The notes beneath the pieces are model-generated. The model did not search any database, was not told the origin of the DNA, and saw nothing but the letters and a program-made list of their open reading frames with translations. Shown piece by piece: positions 33,737 through 45,862 of a stretch of 64,000 nucleotides of DNA. The stretch is from Rhizobium rhizogenes NBRC 13257 (lineage in GTDB: Bacteria > Pseudomonadota > Alphaproteobacteria > Rhizobiales > Rhizobiaceae): positions 451,868 through 515,867 of the forward strand of contig NZ_BAYX01000004.1 in assembly GCF_000696095.1 (NCBI RefSeq), read 5' to 3'. The first letter of the stretch is position 1; each line of letters opens with the position of its first letter. A program made the position numbers and the translations under genes.

Positions 33737-35004
33737 CGCTTTGTCAGCGACAAGATCTTCTGGCGCAGCAGCTTCGCCATGTTGCGGGTGCTGCGATACA
33801 TGTGCAACTGCGCCGCCACTTGCCGCACGTCGCGGTCGCCGTTCTGGGTCAGGCCGATGATTAGCGTGCCCATGTCCTCGCGCTCCTGCCAGAAGCGGCT
33901 CATGACGGGATGGTCTGGTGCAGCGCAGGAATCGGAGCGGACGATGTTGGCGTCGTCGAGATGCCATTCCGTCAATTCGCCCAGCAACAGCTTGCCCGGG
34001 GAATAGCGAGCATAGTCCTCGTTATAGGCGGTCTTCCAGGTATAGGCTTCGCCGCCCATCATCAGTACGATCATCGAGGCGATCGCCCGGCCGTTGAGGT
34101 CGATGGTGTGAATACGCACGGCGTCGACGGCGGCAAGATTGGAAACGGCTTCACGGGCAAAGGCCGCGTGGTGACGGTCGGTCACCAGCGCACTGCGCTT
34201 CTTGCCCTTCCAGCCGCTCGCCTCCAGCGCCAGGAATTCCTCCATGCGCTGATGGATCTCGCGCGGCTGGCGGGCGACGGAGTAGACAACCTCGCCGTGG
34301 CTTTCCAGCAGGCGCCATTGCCGGCGCATCTCGCGCAGATGCGCGTTCGAGATCGTCCGCTTGAGATAGGCGAGCGCATCGTCGCTGCTGTGGAGCATCG
34401 GTCGCCGATAGGGGTTGGCGACGGTCAGCGGCAGGTTGCGGCCGATGGCGACGGCCTTTGCCATCTGCGCGAAACGGCCGTTCAGGCGGATATCGGGCAG
34501 CACCAGCATCGTCGGCAGTTGCAGCTCACGCTGGATCAGCGCCTCGAAGAGATTATCGAGCGTTTCGCCAGCCTCCTCGGCATCCACCAGCGGCGTACCG
34601 AGCGGACCGAAGGAGTTCGACCAGACGCGAATGATCGACGGGCCGATGGCGAAACCCGGCTTGTCGACGGTAAAGGGCATTAGCAGGCGCATCCGGCTGC
34701 GGGCGCCGCTCTGGTCGCGCATCAGCGCAAGGCGGATGTGTCGGTCCTCGAGGCGCGGCATGGCCGGCGCCAGGAAGCGGCCCGAGAAGAAGACGTTCGG
34801 CTCCATCGCGCGGTTGGAAAGGAAATCCAGCTCGTCCTGCAGCTCATAGCCGAGCTTGCCGGGATAGAGGCAGAGTTCGCGGCCGGTTCGGCCGACCTCG
34901 ACGCGGGCCTCGGCTTTGGGCGGCTCGAAATGCAGCGCCGCGAGCGTATGCGTGAGCGCATTCACTTGGCTGTCGGTGCTTTGGGTGAAGGGAGCGCGCG
35001 CCAT
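33733..35004 (-). CDS. CelD/BioF2-like GNAT acetyltransferase
   Basis: A 423-residue protein with a C-terminal GNAT fold of the Acetyltransf_6 (CelD-like) type (about 230-390). HLREMRRQWRLLE and AYNEDYARYSPGKLLLGEL are family landmarks. Relatives occur in polysaccharide synthesis clusters. It starts only two bases after the flippase gene stops, so the two are probably co-transcribed and may act on the same glycan; this is inference from context. It converges on the acyl-CoA synthetase gene. Confidence 0.78.
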   Translation of the reverse strand: MARAPFTQSTDSQVNALTHTLAALHFEPPKAEARVEVGRTGRELCLYPGKLGYELQDELDFLSNRAMEPNVFFSGRFLAPAMPRLEDRHIRLALMRDQSGARSRMRLLMPFTVDKPGFAIGPSIIRVWSNSFGPLGTPLVDAEEAGETLDNLFEALIQRELQLPTMLVLPDIRLNGRFAQMAKAVAIGRNLPLTVANPYRRPMLHSSDDALAYLKRTISNAHLREMRRQWRLLESHGEVVYSVARQPREIHQRMEEFLALEASGWKGKKRSALVTDRHHAAFAREAVSNLAAVDAVRIHTIDLNGRAIASMIVLMMGGEAYTWKTAYNEDYARYSPGKLLLGELTEWHLDDANIVRSDSCAAPDHPVMSRFWQEREDMGTLIIGLTQNGDRDVRQVAAQLHMYRSTRNMAKLLRQKILSLTKR

Positions 35005-35006
35005 GG

Positions 35007-36422
35007 TCAGAGTGCCCCGCTGGTTGCTAGTGTCATCGGTCTGCGGATGAGGGCGAAAAGCACGATGCCGAGCGCCCGGCGCACGGCAATGTGCAGCAGC
35101 ACGGCCTCGACCGCCATGGCGCTCGCCGTGGCGATGGCCGCACCTTCGATCCCGAAATGCGGAATGAGCAGGAGGTTCAGGCCGATATTAGCGACGAGAG
35201 CGACAGCATAGAGATAGACACAGAGCATCTGCCGGTCCGCCATCATCAATAGTATCTCGGCCGGGCCCACCAATGCCCTCACAAGAACCCCGGCAAGCAG
35301 AATGGCGATCACCACCTGGCCCTGGGTGAAGGCGGCGCCGAACAGCGAGAGCAGGAATTGCCCGGCGGCCAGCACGACAAGGCCGACGGCCAGTGCCGGA
35401 AAGAAGGTCCAGCGCGTGGCCTCGGTCGCGTAGGTTGCGAGCTTGGTCCGGTCGTTCTCGGCGATGATGGCGGCAAAGCGCGGGCCGATGGCCGCCTTGA
35501 CGGCGAAATAAACGAAATGCACCAGCGCCATGATCTTAGCGGCGGCGAAATAGACGGCGACTTGGCTAGGATCAAGGAAGATGCCGACCACGACGACATC
35601 GGAATTGGTCAGCAGATAGCCGACGCCCTCGACCAGGAAGACCGGGAAGGCGACGGCGAGCCAGGCGTTGAACTCGATGGTTTTCGGGCCGTTCGGATAG
35701 TGACGGCGCAGGCGGAAGGTGACCGCGAGATACTGGCAGAGGACGGTCACGAATGCGGCTGCAAGCGCTGCCATCATGGCGGTGACCGCATCATGCGCGG
35801 CGCCGGCGAGGATTGCGGCTAGCATAAAGAGCAGGATCAGCGTCGGGCGGATGAGGAAGGTCGGGCTCAGGGCCATGACCGGCCAATGATTGGCGCGCGC
35901 CGTGCCGTCCAGCACGTCGCCGAGCGCGATCATCGGCACGGCGATGAGGCCAAGGAAGATCGGCATCACATAATAGCTTTCCATCATGCCGCTGAAGGCA
36001 TGAAGTGTCACCATGCCGACCAGCGCCAGTCCGCCGGCAACGGAGAGCACGAAGAGGCGCGCGGTGCGGTTCAGGCCGCGAATGGCGTCGTGATTGCCGC
36101 TGGCGTCATATTGCGGCAGGAAACGGATGATGGCGGTCGGGAAGCCGAGGCAGGCGAGATTGCCGAACAGGATCATCAACACCCAGACGAAGACGAAGAT
36201 GCCGTACTCAAATCGGCCTATCATGCGGGCAAGCGCGATCTGCGAGACGAAGGCGAGGGCGGCACCGGCGATGCGGATGGTAAAGGCGATGAGCGCCATG
36301 CGTTGGGAGATGGATTTTTCGTCGGTGCCGGTAAGAAGAGGGGCGAGTTTGCGCAAATATGGCGACAGCACGATCCGCAGCCCGGACGGCAGCATTCTCT
36401 CAGCTGTTTGAAAGACCGTCAT
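35007..36422 (-). CDS. Oligosaccharide flippase (Wzx/MATE-like)
   Basis: A 471-residue protein with about twelve to fourteen hydrophobic helices, belonging to the MOP/polysaccharide-flippase superfamily. The N-terminal ALARMIGRFEYGIF and LIPHFGIEGAAIATASAMAVE near the C-terminus are characteristic of Wzx and related proteins. ATG 36422 (MTVFQTAERML) is chosen; the frame to 36455 adds 11 residues. With the CelD-like acetyltransferase it forms a small cell-surface glycan operon; no glycosyltransferases are present here. Confidence 0.82.
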   Translation of the reverse strand: MTVFQTAERMLPSGLRIVLSPYLRKLAPLLTGTDEKSISQRMALIAFTIRIAGAALAFVSQIALARMIGRFEYGIFVFVWVLMILFGNLACLGFPTAIIRFLPQYDASGNHDAIRGLNRTARLFVLSVAGGLALVGMVTLHAFSGMMESYYVMPIFLGLIAVPMIALGDVLDGTARANHWPVMALSPTFLIRPTLILLFMLAAILAGAAHDAVTAMMAALAAAFVTVLCQYLAVTFRLRRHYPNGPKTIEFNAWLAVAFPVFLVEGVGYLLTNSDVVVVGIFLDPSQVAVYFAAAKIMALVHFVYFAVKAAIGPRFAAIIAENDRTKLATYATEATRWTFFPALAVGLVVLAAGQFLLSLFGAAFTQGQVVIAILLAGVLVRALVGPAEILLMMADRQMLCVYLYAVALVANIGLNLLLIPHFGIEGAAIATASAMAVEAVLLHIAVRRALGIVLFALIRRPMTLATSGAL

Positions 36423-36660
36423 GATCGTTACGCAATACTTTAAATATGAGCTCAACCTCGCGATAGCTTTGGCAGAGGAGGGTTAAGAATCGGTTCTTAT
36501 CGCGGGTAAAAATGACATGGGGAGCGGTGTGGTTGTTTACCAAATGCCATTTGGAGGGAGCAGCGATCGGCAGCCATCTCTATTGGTACCCGCGCAAGAA
36601 TCGGGTGGTCCGTGGTGGGCGCAGCGCACAGAGTCCATGTATCACCAGTGGAGGATCCAC

Positions 36661-37290
36661 ATGCTCACGCTTTACGACTATCTGCCGTCACAGAACGGCT
36701 GGAAGGCCAGGGTCCTGTTTGGGCTGCTGAACATTCCATACCAGAGCCGCTTGGTGTCGATTTTCGAGGGTGAGGGTCGGACGGATGCCTTTCTCGATCT
36801 TAACCCGGCAGGCGGTATTCCCGTTCTTGAACTAGAGGATGGGCGGGCGATCGCTGAATCAAACGCCATCCTTGCTTATCTCGCCGAAGGCACGCCATTT
36901 TTCCCGGCGGAGCGCTATCAACGCGCCAAGGTCATGCAGTGGCTGTTCTTCGAGCAATATCATGTCGAGCCGGTCATCGGTACGCTGCGCTTCTGGACGT
37001 TGACGGGACGGCTCGAGCTAAATCAGGCCATGGTCGCCGCCAAACGCGCAGCCGGAGCTCGTGCTCTCGCCGCGCTGGAGCGTGGCCTTGCAGATACGCC
37101 GTTTCTTGTCGGCAATGAGTTTACGATCGCGGATATTGCGGTCTACGCCTATGGCCACCGAGCGGAGGATTGCGGCTTCGCTCTCACCGATTATCCAGCA
37201 CTTGCCGCCTGGTTTGATCGCGTGCGGGGGATCATCGGTTCCGGCTATCCGATCTACCCATATAGCGACGATCCGTATTCCGCTGTCTGA
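36661..37290 (+). CDS. Glutathione S-transferase
   Basis: A 209-residue GST. The N-terminal thioredoxin-like domain has YDYLPSQNGWKARVLF, cis-Pro in GGIPVLEL and the glutathione-binding AESNAILAYL; the C-terminal helical domain has TIADIAVYAYGHRAED. ATG 36661 follows GGAGGATCCAC. The upstream gap (36423-36660) contains TAAGAA/TTCTTA arms at 36484-36499, a possible operator. Substrate unknown. Confidence 0.9.
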   Translation: MLTLYDYLPSQNGWKARVLFGLLNIPYQSRLVSIFEGEGRTDAFLDLNPAGGIPVLELEDGRAIAESNAILAYLAEGTPFFPAERYQRAKVMQWLFFEQYHVEPVIGTLRFWTLTGRLELNQAMVAAKRAAGARALAALERGLADTPFLVGNEFTIADIAVYAYGHRAEDCGFALTDYPALAAWFDRVRGIIGSGYPIYPYSDDPYSAV

Positions 37291-37366
37291 GTTCGCTGGG
37301 TTTGCTTGCGAACCGGCGCCACGTCGAAGCCGCTAGATTGGGTCATTCTCTGATCGTTGCATAGGC

Positions 37367-37392
37367 AAAATGCCGCCCGGAGGCGGCATTTT
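37367..37392. terminator. Bidirectional hairpin between GST and tautomerase
   Basis: Arms AAAATGCCGCC and GGCGGCATTTT, 11 bases each, loop CGGA. The T-tract on either side makes it work in both directions. The same two arms recur at 38738-38764. Confidence 0.85.
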
Positions 37393-37445
37393 ATCGATCG
37401 ATAGATGGCAATGTCGCTGCAGTTGGTGCTGCGGACATCATCGCG

Positions 37446-37655
37446 TCATTGTGCGGTTTTCTGGGGCGCAACCTTGTCCGATACGAGCTGGCCGCCCTTG
37501 GCCCAGTGTTCGCGAGAAATCTCGCTGATCAACACATCCACACTGTCTGTCGGGCAAGCGAGCGTTTCAGCGGTAATCTGAGTGACCTTGCGGACGAAAT
37601 CACGCTTTTGCTCGAGCGTTCGGCCGGGATGCATTTCGAGGTGAATTGTTGGCAT
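37446..37655 (-). CDS. 4-oxalocrotonate tautomerase-family protein
   Basis: A 69-residue tautomerase. After Met removal it would begin with catalytic Pro1 (MPTIHLEMHPGR), with RTLEQKRDFVRKVTQITAE and the VDVLISEISREHWAKGG strand typical of the 4-OT/DmpI family. Small monomers usually assemble as hexamers. Divergent from a LysR gene with 124 bases between starts; regulation by it is likely. Confidence 0.87.
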   Translation of the reverse strand: MPTIHLEMHPGRTLEQKRDFVRKVTQITAETLACPTDSVDVLISEISREHWAKGGQLVSDKVAPQKTAQ

Positions 37656-37779
37656 TGGAGAGCTCCTGTTTCACTGCCTTCTCGCATTGAGATGGCTGAG
37701 GCAAGGGAACTATGACCGCTGGCTTGCCTGCGATAAACGTGCTCTATGTTCATTCATTTAGAACCTCTGGGTTTATAAT

Positions 37780-38673
37780 ATGGATAAATTATCCGGTATG
37801 GCCATGTTCGTGCGGGTGGTCGAGCACGGCAGCTTTAGCGCCGCGGCCGACGCTGCCGGAGTGTCGCCGACCATGGCGGGCAAGCAAATCCGGGCAATAG
37901 AGGCACATTTGGGAGCTCGCCTGCTGCACCGAACCACCCGGCGTCAGCAGCTCACCGAAATCGGCCGGCTGTATTACGAGCGCTGCAAGCAAGTGTTGGC
38001 CGATGTGCAACTGGCTGATGCAAGCGCAAGCGAATTGCAAGCCGAGCCCCGTGGTCTCCTGCGCATCGTCTCCCCTGTCACTTTCGGAAGTCATCGCCTG
38101 ATGCCGGCACTGTCCGACTATCTCGCCATGTACCCAGCCGTGAGCGTCGACGTCATGCTGGACAACGGGGTGCCGGACCTGTCGCGGGAAGGCTGTGAAC
38201 TTGCAATCAGGATAGGCAGTGTCACAGAGGTCGATTTGGTGGCGCGTCCTCTCCAGCCATATCGAAGAATAATGGCCGCCTCAGCGTCCTATCTGGAGCG
38301 GCGGGGCACGCCGGTACACCCGAGGGATCTCTCCGCGCATGACTGTCTCGGCCTCTCCTATTGGCGCCACCGGGATCAGTGGCACCTGTTCGGCCCGGAT
38401 GGCGAATGGCGGTCCGATGTGAGCGGGCGATTGTCTGCCGACAATGGTGATGCACTGCGCGTAGCGGCCTTGAATGGCGCGGGTATTGTTCTTCAGCCGG
38501 AAGTCATGCTTGCTGATGATCTCGCTAGAGGCCGCCTTGTGCAGGTTCTGCCCGAATGGACGCCCGTCGCCTCGCCGATGTACCTGCTATATGCCGTGGA
38601 TCGCCGGCCTACCGCGAAACTGCGCAGCATGATCGATTTTCTGCTGAAACGCTTTGGCGCATCTGCTGAATAG
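37780..38673 (+). CDS. LysR-family transcriptional regulator
   Basis: A 297-residue LysR regulator. The N-terminal winged HTH includes FVRVVEHGSFSAAADAAGVS then GKQIRAIEAHLGARLLHRTTRR, and the C-terminal sensor (about 90-295) is PBP2-like. The start at ATG 37780 aligns with usual LysR starts (MDKLSGMAMFVRVVE), but no ribosome site is seen and TATAAT ends directly before the ATG, so the mRNA may be leaderless. GTTC-N9-GAAC at 37748-37764 is a candidate self-binding site. It is divergent from the tautomerase gene. Confidence 0.88.
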   Translation: MDKLSGMAMFVRVVEHGSFSAAADAAGVSPTMAGKQIRAIEAHLGARLLHRTTRRQQLTEIGRLYYERCKQVLADVQLADASASELQAEPRGLLRIVSPVTFGSHRLMPALSDYLAMYPAVSVDVMLDNGVPDLSREGCELAIRIGSVTEVDLVARPLQPYRRIMAASASYLERRGTPVHPRDLSAHDCLGLSYWRHRDQWHLFGPDGEWRSDVSGRLSADNGDALRVAALNGAGIVLQPEVMLADDLARGRLVQVLPEWTPVASPMYLLYAVDRRPTAKLRSMIDFLLKRFGASAE

Positions 38674-38737
38674 CGATCCCGCTGCATGTCGCTCGGGCGT
38701 TTCGGGCGAACAACGCTAGTCTGCATTGCGCACAAAA

Positions 38738-38764
38738 AAATGCCGCCCAAAAGGCGGCATTTTG
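38738..38764. terminator. Bidirectional hairpin between lysR and secA
   Basis: Arms AAAATGCCGCC and GGCGGCATTTT, loop CAAAA. It carries T-runs on both sides, serving the convergent lysR and secA. Arm sequence is identical to the hairpin at 37367-37392. Confidence 0.85.
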
Positions 38765-38789
38765 ATTGTTGCTAAGAGATTGCGAAGCC

Positions 38790-41510
<2,721 letters not shown>

Positions 41511-41756
41511 CTGAATGGTCCTTTCTGAGATTTCATCCTGTCGTTTTCTGCTTCATCCATCTCCGAAAAAAACGGGAGTTCAGCACAAAACGCCCGGAAA
41601 CTGTTCTGGACGCGAGGTTGCGTGACAGATAAGAGGGGGGTCGATTGATGTCAACGGGAATTGGCCGATACAGAAAGGCCACATTCTCCTGCTGAAGGCT
41701 TTTTTCCTGCCGGATTCACAGCTTCGAGCCGGTCGAGACCACCGAAAGGTTATTTT

Positions 41757-42659
41757 ATGTTGAACTACAATAAACTTGCCGCGGTTGCTTTCGCAACATT
41801 CGTTACGTTGCATGCGCCGGTTTTTGCCGATGATGCGAAGGATCCGGTTGTCGCCAAGGTCGGCGATGTCGAAATCCATCAGTCCGAACTCGATCTCGCG
41901 ATCGCCAACCTCGACCCGCAGCTCGGCCAGCTTCCTGACGACCAGAAAAAGGTCGCCGCCCTTTCGGCTTCGATCGACGTGAAGCTGCTCGCCAAGGACG
42001 CCGCTGCCGAAAAGCTCGACCAGACGCCGGACTTCCAGTCGCATATGGCCTATCTGCGCGACCGCGAACTGCACAATGCCTATTTCAAGGCCCATGTCGC
42101 CGACGGCATCACCGACGATGAAGTCAAGGCTCGCTACGACAAGGAAGTCGCAGCCCTGCCGAAGCAGGAAGAAGTCCATGCCCGCCATATCCTGGTGAAG
42201 ACCGAGGACGAAGCCAAGGCAATCATCAAGGAACTCGACGCCGGCAAGGATTTCGCCACGCTCGCCAAGGAAAAGTCCACCGACCCGAACAAGGCCGACG
42301 GCGGCGATCTCGGCTATTTCGCCCATGGCCGAATGGTCAAGGAATTCGAAGACGCAGCCTTCGCACTGCCGGTCGGCACCTACACCAAGACCCCGGTCAA
42401 GAGCGATTTTGGCTGGCACGTCATCAAGGTCGAAGACAAGCGCGTTGCTCCGCCACCGCCGTTCGACCAGGTGAAGGATCAGGTTCGTCAGCTCGTCATG
42501 CGCGACAAGTATCTTGAACTCCTGAACAAGGCCAAACAGAACACCAAGGTCGCGATCAGCGATCCGGCGCTCAGCAAGGCCTATGAAGATGCGCAGAAGC
42601 AGCAGGATGCAGCACCGGCGGACGACGCCATTGCGCCTGACGCCCAGCCGCAGCAGTAA
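41757..42659 (+). CDS. Periplasmic parvulin-type peptidyl-prolyl isomerase
   Basis: A 300-residue foldase with a cleavable signal peptide (residues 1-24, cleavage after VFA), a SurA_N-like helical region (about 30-130), and a parvulin domain (about 139-235) seen as [20 protein letters not shown] and [13 protein letters not shown]. The C-terminal tail is Gln/Ala rich. Start ATG 41757 with GAAAGG upstream. Divergent from secA, a conserved neighbour arrangement that ties it to export and envelope folding. A strong terminator follows. Confidence 0.92.
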   Translation: MLNYNKLAAVAFATFVTLHAPVFADDAKDPVVAKVGDVEIHQSELDLAIANLDPQLGQLPDDQKKVAALSASIDVKLLAKDAAAEKLDQTPDFQSHMAYLRDRELHNAYFKAHVADGITDDEVKARYDKEVAALPKQEEVHARHILVKTEDEAKAIIKELDAGKDFATLAKEKSTDPNKADGGDLGYFAHGRMVKEFEDAAFALPVGTYTKTPVKSDFGWHVIKVEDKRVAPPPPFDQVKDQVRQLVMRDKYLELLNKAKQNTKVAISDPALSKAYEDAQKQQDAAPADDAIAPDAQPQQ

Positions 42660-42681
42660 GCAGTCGCAGTCACAACCATCT

Positions 42682-42705
42682 GGGCCCGGTTTTTCCGGGC
42701 CCTTC
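42682..42705 (+). terminator. Terminator after the parvulin gene
   Basis: GGGCCCGG / CCGGGCCC hairpin with a five-T loop followed by TTC; argJ starts only 17 bases later. Confidence 0.7.
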
Positions 42706-42721
42706 ATTATCAGGTGGCCTC

Positions 42722-43963
42722 ATGTCCGGTTCCGTCTCTCCGCTTGCTCCCAAATCCTTCGTTGCCATGCCGGCTTTGCGCGGCGTCCGCATGATCACGG
42801 CGTCCGCCGGGATCAAGTACAAGAACCGGACCGATGTCCTGCTCATGGTGTTCGATAAGCCGGCCGCCGTCGCGGGTGTCTTCACCCGCTCGAAGTGCCC
42901 CTCGGCTCCGGTCGATTTCTGCCGGTCGAACCTTTCGCATGGCATCGCCCGCGCCGTCGTCGTCAATTCCGGCAATGCCAATGCCTTTACCGGCCTCAAG
43001 GGTCGCCAGGCGACTGAGCTGACCGCCAAGTCGGCTGCCGCCGCCGTCGGCTGCGGTGAGAACGAAGTTTACCTCGCCTCGACCGGCGTCATCGGCGAGC
43101 CGCTCGACGCGACCAAGTTTGCCGGCGTGCTCGACACCATGGCGAAGGATGCCACCGGCGACTTCTGGTTCGAAGCCGCCAAGGCGATCATGACCACGGA
43201 CACCTATCCGAAGGTTGCCACCCGCAGCGCCGAGATCGGCGGCGTCAAGGTCACCATCAATGGCATCGCCAAGGGCGCCGGCATGATCGCGCCTGACATG
43301 GCGACGATGCTGTCCTTCGTCGTCACCGATGCCGATATTTCCGCTTCCGCCCTGCAGGCTCTGCTCTCCGACGGCGTCGGCCCGAGCTTCAATTCGATGA
43401 CGATCGACAGCGACACGTCGACCTCGGATACGCTGATGCTGTTTGCCACCGGTGCCGCCGCTGCCGATGGTCAGGCGCATATCGAGCGCGCCGATGACCC
43501 GAAGCTTGCTGGCTTCCGCGCAGCGCTGAACGAGCTCCTCAAGGATCTCGCCATCCAGGTCGTCCGCGACGGTGAGGGCGCCACCAAGATGCTGGAGATC
43601 ACGGTCACCGGCGCCGAGAGTGATGCTAGTGCCAAGCGTATCGCGCTATCGATCGCTAATTCGCCGCTGGTCAAGACCGCGGCCGCCGGCGAGGACGCCA
43701 ATTGGGGCCGCGTCGTCATGGCTGTCGGCAAGGCTGGCGAAATGGCCGATCGCGACAAGCTTGCCATCTGGTTCGGCGATGTCCGCGTCGCCGTCAACGG
43801 CGAACGCGATGCTACCTATTCCGAGGAAGCCGCTTCCAACGTGATGAAGCAGCAGGATATTCCCGTGAAAGTCGACCTTGGTATAGGCAATGGCCGGGCA
43901 ACGGTCTGGACCTGCGACCTCACCAAGGAATATGTTGCCATCAATGGCGACTACCGGAGCTGA
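42722..43963 (+). CDS. argJ: Bifunctional ornithine acetyltransferase / N-acetylglutamate synthase
   Basis: Transfers the acetyl group from N-acetylornithine to glutamate and can also make N-acetylglutamate from acetyl-CoA; part of arginine synthesis with argH elsewhere in the window. The 413 residues include the self-cleavage site [10 protein letters not shown], where the Thr becomes the N-terminal nucleophile of the beta chain. [15 protein letters not shown] and [14 protein letters not shown] are further family landmarks. Start ATG 42722, ten bases after CAGGTGG. Confidence 0.96.
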   Translation: MSGSVSPLAPKSFVAMPALRGVRMITASAGIKYKNRTDVLLMVFDKPAAVAGVFTRSKCPSAPVDFCRSNLSHGIARAVVVNSGNANAFTGLKGRQATELTAKSAAAAVGCGENEVYLASTGVIGEPLDATKFAGVLDTMAKDATGDFWFEAAKAIMTTDTYPKVATRSAEIGGVKVTINGIAKGAGMIAPDMATMLSFVVTDADISASALQALLSDGVGPSFNSMTIDSDTSTSDTLMLFATGAAAADGQAHIERADDPKLAGFRAALNELLKDLAIQVVRDGEGATKMLEITVTGAESDASAKRIALSIANSPLVKTAAAGEDANWGRVVMAVGKAGEMADRDKLAIWFGDVRVAVNGERDATYSEEAASNVMKQQDIPVKVDLGIGNGRATVWTCDLTKEYVAINGDYRS

Positions 43964-43973
43964 TATTGAACTG

Positions 43974-44753
43974 ATGCATGCGCTGTCCACGATGAACAAA
44001 CTGCCGTTGGTGCGCAGGCTCGAAGCTGTTGGCTTCCGGGCCTGGCCTGCTTCGTCCGTGCAGTATGACGGTAGCTGGCAGGTGCGGTTGACGGCGGGCC
44101 ATCCGTCGAAGCGGCTGAATTGTGTCGTGCCGCTTGATCCCTCCGACCATCGTGATCTGGAGATCCGGCTGACGAAGGCGCAGCGCAAGTTCGAAGCCTA
44201 TGGCCGGCTGATGGTGGTGCGCGAAACGCCGCTGGCCTCGCCGATGCTGATCGAGCTGTTGCAGAGCAAGGGTTGGATACGGTTCGACGAGACCATCGTC
44301 ATGATCGCCGATCTCGTTGATCTCGAATTGCCGGATGCGCTGGACCATCTGCCGAGCCATGATGTCGGCCGCTATGTCGACGCCAGCCTGCTGGTCGATC
44401 GCGCCGATCCTGCGCTCAAGCCTGCCCTGGCGGAAGTGGTGAGCGGCATCAAGCCGCCATCGGGTCTTTTCGTCATCGAGAATGACGATGCCGGGCCGGT
44501 GGCGACGACGCTCTGCGTGCAGGACAACGATCTTGCCGGTATCCTGTCGGTTTCCGTTTCGGCCGAACATCGGCGCAAGGGATTGGGTGTCGAAATCCTG
44601 ACGTCGGCGCTGCGCTGGGCGCGCATGCGCAGTGCCCGCACCGCCTGGCTTCAGGTCGGCGCAACCAACGATCCGGCGCTGGCGCTTTATGCCCGTTTCG
44701 GTTTCCGCGAGGCCTATCGTTATTGCTACTGGCGTTCCCCGGGGGAAGCATGA
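43974..44753 (+). CDS. GNAT-family N-acetyltransferase
   Basis: A 259-residue protein (if ATG 43974 is used) with a C-terminal GNAT domain: VSAEHRRKGLGVEILTSALRWA is the acetyl-CoA-binding motif A and ALALYARFGF motif B. The N-terminal half (about 1-120) is unfamiliar. It starts 11 bases after argJ; an alternative in-frame ATG at 43944 overlaps argJ by 20 bases. Together with the ATGA overlap into mutT this is an argJ-GNAT-mutT operon. Substrate unknown. Confidence 0.82.
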   Translation: MHALSTMNKLPLVRRLEAVGFRAWPASSVQYDGSWQVRLTAGHPSKRLNCVVPLDPSDHRDLEIRLTKAQRKFEAYGRLMVVRETPLASPMLIELLQSKGWIRFDETIVMIADLVDLELPDALDHLPSHDVGRYVDASLLVDRADPALKPALAEVVSGIKPPSGLFVIENDDAGPVATTLCVQDNDLAGILSVSVSAEHRRKGLGVEILTSALRWARMRSARTAWLQVGATNDPALALYARFGFREAYRYCYWRSPGEA

Positions 44754-45163
44754 GCGAAGCCGGCCGCAAGATCATTCTCGTCGCCGCTTGTGCGTTGATC
44801 GACACCGATGGCCGCATTCTTCTGGCGCAACGGCCGGAAGGCAAATCGCTGGCCGGCCTGTGGGAATTTCCCGGCGGCAAGGTCGAGTCCGGCGAAACGC
44901 CGGAGGAAACGCTGATCCGCGAGCTTGAGGAAGAGCTCGGCATCCAGACCAAGGTTGCTTGCCTCGCGCCGCTGACCTTCGCCAGCCATACCTACGAGAC
45001 CTTCCACCTACTGATGCCGCTTTATATATGCCGGCGTTACGAGGGTATCCCGCATGGTCGCGAAGGCCAGGCGATCAAATGGGTACGGCCGCAGGCCCTG
45101 CGCGACTACCCGATGCCGCCGGCCGACGAGCCGTTGATCCCGTTTCTACAGGATCTGCTGTAG
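44750..45163 (+). CDS. mutT: 8-oxo-dGTP diphosphatase MutT
   Basis: Nudix hydrolase that removes 8-oxo-dGTP from the pool. The 137 residues contain the Nudix box: GGKVESGETPEETLIRELEEELG with all four conserved Glu and Gly positions. LAQRPEGKSLAGLWEFPGG before it matches MutT and not general Nudix proteins. ATG 44750 overlaps the GNAT stop (ATGA). An upstream frame start at 44723 lies within the GNAT gene. Confidence 0.93.
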   Translation: MSEAGRKIILVAACALIDTDGRILLAQRPEGKSLAGLWEFPGGKVESGETPEETLIRELEEELGIQTKVACLAPLTFASHTYETFHLLMPLYICRRYEGIPHGREGQAIKWVRPQALRDYPMPPADEPLIPFLQDLL

Positions 45164-45466
45164 GTTCAAAGAAGTCCAAATTATCTCCGTCAAGATCGAT
45201 GGCGAAAGCCGCACATGCGCGCTCGAGGTGTAATTGTGTCGCCGGCGGTATCGTCGTCGCAATCAATGCACCGATAACCGCTGTTGGCTAAAACATAGTT
45301 AATTTAAATTAATTGTTTAATATCAGTAAATTAGAGGTCAGAAAGCGTTGTCTCACGATTCGACATGGTTCGATTTCACCTGTGGATATTAAGGGATCGT
45401 TTATGACCTTCTGGCATTCAATGGTCGCAATCAAGCAGTTGGTGTTTGCGTTAAAGAAGGCTTGAC
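45164..45466. other. 303-base intergenic region with AT-rich palindrome
   Basis: TTAATTTAAATTAA at 45299-45312 is a perfect 14-base palindrome, and four TTAA tetramers fall within 22 bases. Rhizobial pilA-type genes can be under CtrA control, and CtrA half-sites contain TTAA, but no exact TTAA-N7-TTAA pair is present. Nothing else is seen. Confidence 0.4.
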
Positions 45467-45784
45467 ATGATGGACGACGATTTCTGGAAAGCTGTTCAGG
45501 AAAAAGAACAGTCCTATTCCACGTCGCGTAGGACCGGCGCGTTGAATATCGCTTTGCTGTTTGGAACAGCGGCGGTCGCGCTGTCGCTTATTCTGACGCC
45601 AATGCTGTCCGACAAGTCCAAGTCCAACGTGCTTGCCAGCGCGCCCGATCTCGACACTATGACAACTGGCTCCATTCAGCGAACCGAAGACGGCAAGCGT
45701 TACACCATCCGCCGCAGCGTCCTGCAGCAGGAGCCCGGTTCAGTCTGCATCGTCCAAGGCTATGGTGCCGACGGCGGTTGCTGA
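45467..45784 (+). CDS. Single-pass membrane protein upstream of the Flp pilin
   Basis: A 105-residue protein with an N-terminal cytoplasmic part (about 1-25), a membrane helix at about 27-45 (IALLFGTAAVALSLIL), and a periplasmic tail with GSVCIVQGYGADGGC, two Cys separated by 11 residues near the C-terminus. ATG 45467 has GAAGGC about seven bases upstream. It is 78 bases before the pilin gene, so they may share a transcript. I do not recognise the family; an assembly or anchoring role is a guess from position. Confidence 0.65.
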   Translation: MMDDDFWKAVQEKEQSYSTSRRTGALNIALLFGTAAVALSLILTPMLSDKSKSNVLASAPDLDTMTTGSIQRTEDGKRYTIRRSVLQQEPGSVCIVQGYGADGGC

Positions 45785-45862
45785 TTGCTATAGAGGTTAA
45801 GCCTATCGGGTGCATGAACGCGCCGGATTCGCTCGTTTTCAAAAGCTAGGAGCTTGAAGCGT

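Noticed and set aside
32021..33967. A 648-codon minus-strand frame over the acyl-CoA synthetase gene
   Set aside because: Antisense of a well-supported AMP-binding enzyme; composition shadow.
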